This document shows, piece after piece, positions 55,173 through 64,000 of a stretch of 64,000 nucleotides of DNA. This DNA is from Malus domestica. Its lineage: Eukaryota; Streptophyta; Magnoliopsida; Rosales; Rosaceae. The DNA is taken from NCBI RefSeq assembly GCF_042453785.1, contig NC_091673.1, positions 14,479,501-14,543,500 of the forward strand, in the 5' to 3' direction. Made by a program: the position numbers and the translations under genes. Under the pieces are notes generated by a model. The model had not been told where the DNA came from, searched no databases, and worked only from the letters and a program-made list of their open reading frames with translations. Position 1 is the first letter of the stretch; the number at the start of each line of letters is the position of its first letter.

Positions 55173-57569
55173 TTTCTTTCCTAAACTTTCTTAGTTTTTG
55201 ATTTTTTCCTTGAACTTTTCTAATGGAAAATTAAGGACTCAAATTAATTTTTTTAGCCGATTTGCCCCCTACCGTTAGTTTTTCATATATTCCATCAATA
55301 TTTATGTTAAGTGCACAGTCGTTGTTTAGAAATCTAGGGTTTACAGGCGATTTGCAAGGTGGGTGTTCACTGAAACTTGGGAGAAATTGTGAAATCTTGT
55401 TCCTGGATTTCACTGTTATAATCTACGTATTTGTATTATTGAGATTTTATATTATTTCTCGAGAACTTATTTTAATTTGTTTGAATTTAGATTTTAATAA
55501 AACCAGTTATGAAGTTTGAAGTTTGGAAATTAATTATTTAAAATCTGTACACCTTTTGAGGTCACAATTTATATTTTTGAATAGATCTTGAAACCACAAA
55601 TGTTTAGGTGAAAGCCGTTTGCGAGTCCAGATTATAACGGTATAGTTACGGACATTTTAGTAAATTCAAGTGGAACTTTCTGGAAGCCAAGGACTTCCTT
55701 TTTCTTCTTTCCTGCGTGAAAAACCATGGGGGCTGCTGATTCTTCTACCCTTTAATTCTCCTTCACTCCAAAAATTTCATAGAATCATAACTTTCTCGTA
55801 CGGCAACGAAATCATGCATGGTCGAAGCCTATGTATTCGTAGTGAAGCGCTCTTCAAATTGATACCAAACCAATATGCTGGAACCAAACGTGCCCATATT
55901 TTGAAGCCTAGAAGCTTCGATGGATTTTGTGATTTTTTCGCCGATTCCGGCTAACCTTGCCGGAGATAGGTCTTGACCCAAGAGGGAATAATACTCTTCT
56001 CTTCATGCACTTCCAAGATATGTGAGTGGATCTTCCGAATTTCGAATTTTATTTTCCCACAAGTTTGAGATTTATGTGTTTAACTTGAATTTTTGGTGTT
56101 CTTGATGGGGAGTTCTGGTGGTAACATTGATTCAAGAGCTTAGTAGCTAAGTGGAGATTGATGAACGACTTTGGAGGGTAGGACAAGAACAAGAAATTGT
56201 ACATACTTTAATTTTATTGAATTGTTTGTAGTCTTTGGCTGAAAGAGGAAGAATTAAGCATGTTATAGGTAAGCTAACACATTGAACTAGAAGTTAAATA
56301 TGATTCCTGAATAGTTTGGGATTGCCCTGAAATTGTAAATTGGATTAAACTAGTATGGGTTTTACATTGCAGAAAACTTATTCATTTTGCAAAGGGACAC
56401 TATGTTTCAATTAGCCTACTTTGGCTCTTGATTTCTATGTCCTTGTGAGCTCCTTTGAACTAATATTGTGTGTTTTGAAAATAGACATGTCCATGATCAC
56501 AACCCATCTGATTTCACTTAATTCCATTGAATTTTGGTTGACCAAAACTATGATCAAATTTGAGTCACAAAGCTGCCAGACAACAAGTTCTGCATTTCTA
56601 GTTTTGGGATCCATTTTATAATTGGCATTACTTCCAATTTAGAGCTCTGTTTTCTACCAACATTATGTGGTTATAAATTACACAAAACATGTCTCCAAAA
56701 ACATTTAAGTTCGTACCATTTAGTTCAAGATTGAGCTTTCAAAAGTGAGTTTCAATTTGGTTAATCAAAGCAGTTTTTATGCAGCTTTTGTGGAGGAGTA
56801 TTGTTTCTTTAGTACTCAATCATTCTCTTGTTTTTCTTTAAATTACTTTTGATTTATACTAGTGTTGTTATTTGAAGTATAAGTTGCACTAAAATAATGT
56901 CTAAGCTACACAAGTTAATAATTTGTAATTACTCGCTTCCATGCTTGCTAATATGTGTTTACTTGTGTTTGTTTTCATTTGTTCATGCGTTTGTAAATTG
57001 GTTTAGATGTTGTGCTGGAAAGTTTGGAGGACTTGTGTTGACAAAGATAGTCGAACACGAGGTAGGAGGTTCTAGGAGAACTCCATTATAAGTATTATTC
57101 TTTATTATTCGTATTAATTTGGGATTTAAATATTGTTTGATAATTATTTGGATATGATTGCCAACTGAATACCTATATGAACTTAGCATTACTACCTAGT
57201 GTGGGATAGAGATGAAAGTCAGAAGATGAGTCAGGTACTTTATTAGTTTTTTTTGTAGAAATAGTAATTAAGGGAATTTCGTGTGTTGTGCTCCATATGA
57301 CTATATGCTTGGTTGATACGTGGAATCGATAGTGTGTATGCGTACAACTATGTATAATGTGTGTTGAATTTACTGCACCATGTAGCAGTGGTACATGGAT
57401 GGTCCTGTTTGGTTAATCCGCATTAGGGGACCATACTATATATGGATAGCGCTTGGTTAATCCGTGTTGGGGGGTCACTAATGGTCCTGCTTGGTATATC
57501 CGCGTTGGGGGACCATATGCATTCTAGAAGTGAGGATGATTAGTTGTACTTGGTACATTTGATGAAGGA
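55173..57569. other. Unassigned, probably retrotransposon-derived DNA
   Basis: No protein family recognised on either strand. 55670-55960 has a moderate open frame (MELSGSQGLPFSSFLREKPW) without family features. 57400-57500 has three GGTCCTG/GCTTGGTTAATCCGCGTT GGGGGACCAT repeats. Confidence 0.35.
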
Positions 57570-57860
57570 ATCATATGCTTGTTTGGATTCCGTTGATTGA
57601 TGGTCCGGAATCGTATATACTCGGATTCCGTTGAGAGATAGTCTTAAATCCCTTCTACTCCGCGATTCCATTGAGTGATGTTCCGGAATCGTATCTAACT
57701 TGGGTTTCATTTAGTGGTGATTATGCATTGTACTCTGCGATTCTGTTGAGTGATGGTCTGGAATCGTACCCACTTGGATCCCATTAAGAGGGTTTGGAAT
57801 CCCTCATACTTCGTGATTCCGTTGAGAGATGGTCCGGAATCGTGTTCACCTTGGGGTTTA
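57570..57860. repeat. Short tandem repeats with GGAATC/GATTCC words
   Basis: GATTCCGTTGAGxGATGGTC CGGAATCGT-type units recur about six times. The alternating GATTCC and GGAATC words allow local hairpins. Confidence 0.75.
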
Positions 57861-58369
57861 TTGAATTTGGATTGAGATAGCTTCAAAGATGTAGACTTCG
57901 GCCGAACTACATCCCTCTAGCCCTAGTTTTTAATGTACATATGAACGATGGATTTTGAGAATCTTGTGGTTTGAATTAAAAAGGCCGTTGGATGTTTGGG
58001 TGACTCATTTGGAGTTATTAGAGACTTGACAATGTAATCATATTTACGAACTTAAATTTGAGATTTATAAACTATGATCGATGGCACTGATTTTACATGC
58101 AACAGGTATGGGTAGATTACGAGAAACCGATTGATATTTTGGTTCCGTTGAGTGGTTTGGAATCCTTACTCTTGCACATTTCCAAAAGGTTTGCAAAGCT
58201 TCACATACAAAGCTTCAGTGCAGGGTATACAAATACCGCATCCGAACAACCGTCACTTCGGCCTATACATGGATTCAATTTGAAGTCTCCAGCCAACAGA
58301 CTCTATTGACCGAAGACTTGAGGGAATACATTATGTACCATATATTGGGCCTCAACTGGGCCTCATGGA
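57861..58369. other. Unassigned retrotransposon-like DNA
   Basis: No gene. The phrase CAATTTGAAGTCTCCAGCCA ACAGACTC (58273-58302) recurs as a variant at 59018-59042, so it bounds the TATA-repeat region. Confidence 0.4.
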
Positions 58370-58860
58370 AAATACTTGGGGGACTTAGCCCATTATCTAT
58401 GTACTGAGGAGCGAGCCTTTATTTTATAAAAGGGACTCCCTTACTTTCATTAGAAAGCACTCATGAAAATACTTGGGGGACTTAGCCCATTATCTATGTA
58501 CTGAGGAACGAGTCCTTATTCTATAAAAGGGACTCTCTCACATTCGTTAGAAAGCACTGCTGCCAGCTGAGCAACCGCCTCGCCACGAGCATCACTCCTA
58601 ACCCATTATTCTTGTACTGAGGAACGAGCCCTTATTTTATAAAAGGGACTCTCTCACCTTTGTTAGAGAGCATCGCCGCCAGCTGAGCAACCGACTTGTC
58701 GCGAGCATCACTCATAGCCCATCATTGTATTGAGGAACGAGCCCTTATTCTATAAAAGAAACTCCCTCACCATCATTAGAGAGCATCAACTCTAGCCCAT
58801 CATCCATGTATTGAGGAGTGAGCCCTTATTCTATAAAAGGGACTCCCTCACCTTCAAACA
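58370..58860 (+). repeat. Tandem repeats each carrying a TATAAAAG motif
   Basis: Five units read GTACTGAGGAACGAGCCCTT ATTCTATAAAAGGGACTC, with TATAAAAG at 58435, 58522, 58638, 58751 and 58832. A sixth, degenerate one (CATAAAAGGACCC) is at about 59187. Units 2 and 3 share a CTGCCAGCTGAGCAACCG insert. This looks like a repeated U3 promoter of an LTR element. Confidence 0.85.
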
Positions 58861-59069
58861 CCACAGGCCGAGCTAACCAAGGCAACATAAGCCACGAGCC
58901 GAGTAGCCTCGCAGCGTGTGCTACTTCTAGTTGAACATCATTTCAGATTGAGCACCGTCTCATATCGAGCATCAGTTCAAGATAACATCTAGTTACTTCG
59001 GCCCACACATGGACTGAATTTCAAGTCTCCAGCTAAAAGACTCTCTTGACTAATGACTTGGGGGACTAC

Positions 59070-59362
59070 TGTTTATACCATATTTAGGGCCTCGTATTTA
59101 AACCTCGTATAAATTCTCGAGGGACTTAAATGTAATTATGTAATAAAGGAAGGGGCAAATATGTAATAAGTGATGAGTCCTTATTCCATAAAAGGACCCA
59201 TCACCCTCACAATTAAGGGAGGCCAATTCCTAGGCCCTCTCACCCCCTCTCAACGCTCTCACTCTCAGAGCTCTCTCTCCCTCAAATAAATACAATCAGT
59301 GTGGATGTAGCCCAAACCTTGGGGTGAACCACGATACATCTTGTGTTATTTACATTTCATGC
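59070..59362 (+). mobile_element. LTR-like piece (U3-R-U5)
   Basis: Begins TGTTTATACCATATTTAGGG and contains CATAAAAGGACCCATC, a CTCTCTC leader and GTGTGGATGTAGCCCAAACC TTGGGGTGAACCACGATA, the R/U5 text typical of such LTRs. It is cut off near 59362 by other sequence. No matching second LTR or target duplication seen. Confidence 0.55.
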
Positions 59363-59429
59363 AGATTCACAGCGGGATTTACGTTGTTCCAAGACCTCCA
59401 GTTTTGTGCATCAACATAGGTCATCTTAA

Positions 59430-62400
59430 GGATGGAAAGTATGTTGATGGTCTTGTACAGTGGGTGGACAACTTGGACGCTGACTTAATGTCTATGCTAA
59501 ACATATATGATATGTGGCTGTATCACTTGGCTACAACCTCTTGGACGCTGACTTAATGTGTATGCTAGACATATATGATATATGGCTATATCACTTGGCT
59601 ACAACCATCTACAGACAGGGTTTCATTACAAAGACAAAGTAAAGGGGTTTGTCCCTCTTATTGCAGATATATGCCCATGTTAGTGAATTTGTTTCTCATA
59701 TACCTTAATCTAGGGTTCAAGTTTTATATTTCACAAATACTGGACCATGTTAAAACCAAGAATAAACGTTTGACAAGAATGTATGTGTGAACGTGCACAC
59801 AAGAACTGGGAGAATATTTCTTATTTAAATTCAAGAACATAAGATGGCATTAAATAGCCATGCAAAACAAACTGAAATGAAAGCGTAACAACCCACGTTT
59901 TCACAACCCTAATTATGTGGTGCATTACTAGTGATGGAAACAAACTAAACAACGTATCCCTCAAAGTTAGGGATTATTATCCACTACTTGAAACAAACCT
60001 ACAAACAAGGAAGCCCAACCCTAACGGCTAGGTAACCCTAAAACTTCAACATCCACCATTAAACCGATTCCTATTAGCAATCAGTTTATACTTGGATATA
60101 AACAAATACCCAACAAGTCATGTAGCTTTAAGAACACATCAAGCTTCAGAGGTTTTGTCATTATATTTGCAACCTGCTCTTGAGTACGGCACTGAACCAA
60201 CTGTTGGAAATGTGCCCTAAAGCCAATCATGTGATGATACTTTACGGACATTTCACATGTTAAACTAATCTAGTTTTACATATAAAGGGCATACATTATT
60301 GTTTGAGTCGTCTCATATAAATGTTATATGCTTAAACGATAAAGTCCAAGGAATATGTGATTGGGAGAATGTAATCTAATGAAGTTAGATTCATGAGACC
60401 ATTCTTTCGTAGACACATCCTAAACGTTCCTGATCATAGGATTGCCAATTGGGCGTTGACAGTCCGTTAAGATCAGTACGTACTATGTCTTCTCTCAAGG
60501 AGAGTGATTAGTCTCGAGTCATTGGTGTGTGTGACATCAAGACAAGTACGTAAGTGCTCAATAAGAGAATGAGTTCACTGAACGTGATCAACGAAGAGTT
60601 CTTATATTCCATGTCACATGAGAACTCATGGTTGGGATAATGCAAAGTAGTCCTTTGACCTGAGGCATCACAGTTGTCTTGTGGTTAAGTCCTTAATCTT
60701 TGATTATGTCTAATTCACCCCCCTCGGGGTGTCACGGCATCGTTGGGGTTAAGCCACTTAGCTATGGAGACAAGTGAATGCGCAACAAGGGATCTCTAAC
60801 CTTCAAACAGTTGAGGGAGAATACTCTATGATATGATTTGGAATCTCTGGCCAGAGTATGAATGAGATTGGGGAATGCGTTCCAAATCACATTCAAGGAA
60901 ATCATATAAGCAAACGATTCACATTGGATAGTAGACATGAGTAAATAAACTATCATACCAAACAATGTGGTCAAGAGTATTAGATTAGAGAAGGACCGTA
61001 TTGCATTTGTAATCCCAAACTGAATAGGTTCTCTATCCTCTTCTGATTAGCTTGGGTAACCATGATATGCTGCTAGGTGTCACTCATGGTTTGTGGAAGC
61101 CCTAAACGTGTGTAATCACTAAAGGGAGAATTGAAAATAGTTTCAATTCACAATCGATGTAAAATGGTTTTAATCGCCCACTACCTCGCTAAAAGGAACC
61201 TAATGGATCGCACACCATAAAAGGTGGAGATTGAAGATTAAACGGAAATGAGTAAGAATGATTAAATGGTTTAATCATTTATTTATGGCAAGGATTAATT
61301 AATATGTTAATTAATCAAACGAATAAGTTCGTTAAAGACTTCGGGATAGTTTTGGACCTTAAGGCCCAATGGGCTTTGAACGTCAAGCCCATTAACTTAA
61401 GTTGTATGACAATTTAATGAATGAAGATTCATTAAAGCCCAAAAGCCCAAAATCCCCTAAATGGCCGGCCATGGTGTGATGAATTAGGGTTTTGGTTATT
61501 TAGGTCACTTAAAGAAGTGACTATATAAATGACTTTATAACTAAATATTCATTAGGTGATTAAGGGTTTATTTTGGGGAAAATTGGTGAGAATTGTCTCT
61601 CCATTTTCTCTCTAAAGAGGCCAACACCTTGGAGGGTACATCTAGCAATCCTACTACTCCAAGGTCACTCATTTCTTCTACAATCAAACCTTGGTGAAGA
61701 GACTTAGAGGTTCCCTATTTTGGGAACTTGGAGAAACCTATTTTTCCATCCAAATCCATGGATCTAAGAAGCAAGGAATGAAGGCCCTATCTCTTTGGGT
61801 GATTAGCCTTTGCTTATGCAAAGAGGAATCTACAAAGGTAATAATTTCAACTCACTTTGTTTTGAGTTGATTATTGGTTCACCAATCTACTAGGCTTTGA
61901 ATTTCATGGTAATGTTTTGTTTTTGAGTACATGCAAGCATGATTCCGCCTTTAATTGTTAATTGCATGCCATATGATGTTGCTCAAATGAACATGTTTTT
62001 CAAAATAAATCCTTCACCAACTGCACAACTTCATCTTTGGTGAGCTGACGAAGAAAGTGAAAGCGTACATCTATATGTTTGTTGCGGCCATGCATCACAG
62101 GATTCCTTAAAAGCTTAATTACTGAGCTATTGTCACAATATACTATTGTAACCTTACATTGATCATAAGTTCATAACCAAGCTGCTGCAGAATTCTTCTT
62201 AACCATACTACTTGACAAGCACTCGATGCTATAACAATGAATTCAGCTTCGGTGGTAGACAAGGTGACCATTGGTTGTTTCTATGAAGACCATGCATTGC
62301 CCTTGAGCTTAGCATAAAAACATATCCTGAAGTACTCTTCCTATCATCCTGATCACCGGCATAATCACTATCTGTATACCCAATAAGCTCTTTATTTCCT

Positions 62401-62743
62401 CCATTCCTGTAAACATCCCAAGACTAACTGTGCCCTTCAAGTATCTCAACGCCTTTTTAGCTGCTCGTAGATGAATGTCAGTGGGACACTCTATATATCT
62501 ACTAATCAAACTTACTATAAACATCATGTCAGGACGTGTGGCAATCAAGTACATTAGACTTCCCACGATTTGTTTATAGAGAGTGCCGTTAACCTGTACC
62601 CCATCTTAATCTTTGATAAGCTTGAAACCATGAACAATAGGATTATGGACTGGGTTGCACTGATCCATGTTGAACCTCTCTAACACCTCCTGAGCATATT
62701 TCCGTTAACCAATAAATATGTGGTCTTATAGAAATTCACCATG
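59430..62743 (-). pseudogene. Copia 3' region, tandem copy 1 (split by a solo LTR)
   Basis: Minus strand: 62743-62022 carries the end of RT and RNase H, with YLIATRPDMMFIVSLISRYI ECPTDIHLRAAKKALRYLKG T, then frameshifts. After the solo LTR, 60201-59430 carries the pol end (LKLNVFLKL.DLLG) and the untranslated 3' region. The same ~1.5-kb text repeats from 62744. Stops and shifts make it inactive. Confidence 0.75.
60202..62016. mobile_element. Solo LTR of an Angela/BARE-type Copia element (1815 bp)
   Basis: Begins TGTTGGAAATGTGCCCTAAA and ends ATAAATCCTTCA, flanked by a perfect 5-bp duplication CCAAC (60197-60201 and 62017-62021). The TGTTGGAAATRTGCCCTARA start and ~1.8-kb length fit the Angela lineage as known from BARE-1. 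No internal coding. The empty site is present in tandem copy 2 (63524-63540, GAACCAACTGCACAACTTC). Confidence 0.85.
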
Positions 62744-64000
62744 GAGGTCATCTTAAAGATGGAAAGTATGTTGGTGGTCTTGTACAATGGGTGGACAACT
62801 TGGACGCTGACTTAATGTCTATGCTAGACATATATGATATGTGGCTGTATCACTTGGCTACAACCTCTTGGATGCTGACTTAATGTCTATGCTAGACATA
62901 TATGATATATGGCTGTATCATTTGGCTACAACCATCTACAGACAGGGTTTCACTACAAAGACAAAGTAAAAGGGTTTTGTCCTTCTTATTGCAGATATCT
63001 ACCCATGTTAGTGAATTTGTTTATCATATACCTTAATCTAGGGTTCAAGTTTTATATTTCATAAATACTGGACCATGTTAAAACCAAGAATAAACGTTTG
63101 AAAAGAATGTATGTTTGAACGTGCACACAAGAACTGGGAGAATATTTCTTATTTAAATTAAAAAACATAAGATGGCATTAAATAGCCATACAAAACAAAC
63201 TGAAATGAAAGCATAACAACCCACGTTTTCACAACCCTAATTACGTGGTGCATGACTAGTGATGGAAACAAACTAAACAACGTATCCCTCAAAGTTAGGG
63301 ATTATTATCCACTACTTGAAATAAACCTACAAACAAGGAAGCCCAACCCTAACAGCTAGGTAACCCTAAAACTTCAACATCCACCATTAAATTGATTCCT
63401 ATTAGCAATCAGTTTTTACTTGGATGTAAACAATACCCAACAAGTCACGTAGCTTCAAGAACACATTAAGCTTCAGAGGTTTTGTCATTATATCTGCAAC
63501 CTACTCTTGAGTATGGTACTGAACCAACTGCACAACTTCATCTTTGGTGAGCTGACGAAGAAAGTGAAAACGTACATCTATATGTTTGCTGCGGCCATGC
63601 ATCACAGGATTCCTTAAAAGCTTAATTGCTGAGCTATTGTCACAATATACTGTTGTGACCTTACATTGATCATAAGTTCATAACCAAGCTGCTGTAGAAT
63701 TCTTCTTAACCATATTGCTTGACAAGCACTCGATGCTGCATCAATGAATTCAACTTCGGCGGTAGACAAGGTGACCATTGATTGTTTCTTTGAAGACCAT
63801 GACATTGCCCATGAGCTTAGCATAAAAACATACCCTGAAGTACTCTTCCTATCATCCTGATCACCGGTATAGTCACTATCTGTATACCCAATAAGCTCCT
63901 TATTTCCTCCATTCCTGTAAAACATCCCAAGATTGACTATGCCCTTCAAGTAGCTCAACGCCCTTTTAGCTGCTCGTAGATGAATTTCAGTGGGACGCTC
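62744..64000 (-). pseudogene. Copia 3' region, tandem copy 2 (runs off the window)
   Basis: Repeats copy 1 from GGTCATCTTAAAGATGGAAA (62744) on. Minus-strand 63958-63614 is open for 114 codons of RNase H: YTDSDYTGDQDDRKSTSGYV FML, SWSSKKQSMVTLSTAEVEF and ACQAIWLRRILQQLGY, with the acidic residues of TDSD and AEVEF in place. Stops before and after show that it is not a full pol. The rest of the element lies beyond 64000. Confidence 0.75.

Overview
The window is plant nuclear DNA. Genes carry GT-AG introns, promoters have TATA boxes, and most of the sequence is plant transposons (Copia LTR elements, an RTE-type LINE with a TTG tail, hAT and PIF/Harbinger elements, a SINE). The repeat families look like those of the apple/pear group of Rosaceae; that assignment is inference from memory. 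All homology calls were made by reading, without a database search.

Layout. 1-2474: left part of a decayed minus-strand Copia element with its LTR. 2800-3852: a GATL-type glycosyltransferase, followed by a SINE with perfect target duplications. 4906-19318: a broken AP-5 mu adaptin gene (minus strand) split by about 12.8 kb of two head-to-tail RTE LINE copies. Each LINE copy carries about 4 kb of non-LINE cargo that encodes the same 224-aa coiled-coil protein on the opposite strand. 20041-23834: an eight-exon F-box/LRR gene (FBL4 type, minus). 25346-29007: an eleven-exon MO25-like gene (plus). 29466-30320: a TTA-flanked TIR element that captured the start of an IRX15-like gene. 31728-33059: a BSD-domain gene. 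33572-35059: a four-exon LIFEGUARD/BAX-inhibitor gene (minus). 35.1-45.3 kb: a transposon-rich gap with a hAT element, a 2.57-kb solo LTR, a TIR element rich in ATATCG, a repeat family present several times, and an OBG GTPase gene fragment. 45331-48109: a FAR1-related gene with two FAR1 domains. 48947-49387: a small secreted glycine-rich protein. 50574-52695: a 2.1-kb hAT element built around four tandem repeats. 54107-55172: an inverted repeat of two F-box gene fragments. 55-64 kb: LTR-retrotransposon debris, including a five-fold repeated TATA motif and a duplicated Copia 3' region, one copy of which holds an Angela-type solo LTR.

The intact host genes (cell-wall glycosyltransferase, SCF adaptor, MO25 scaffold, BSD protein, cell-death suppressor, FAR1-related factor, glycine-rich protein) have no evident shared pathway; they are independent single-gene units. 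The most unusual structure is the composite LINE-cargo-LINE-tail unit at 5266-18030. It is present twice, truncated at a different 5' point each time, and its antisense cargo gene remains open in both copies.
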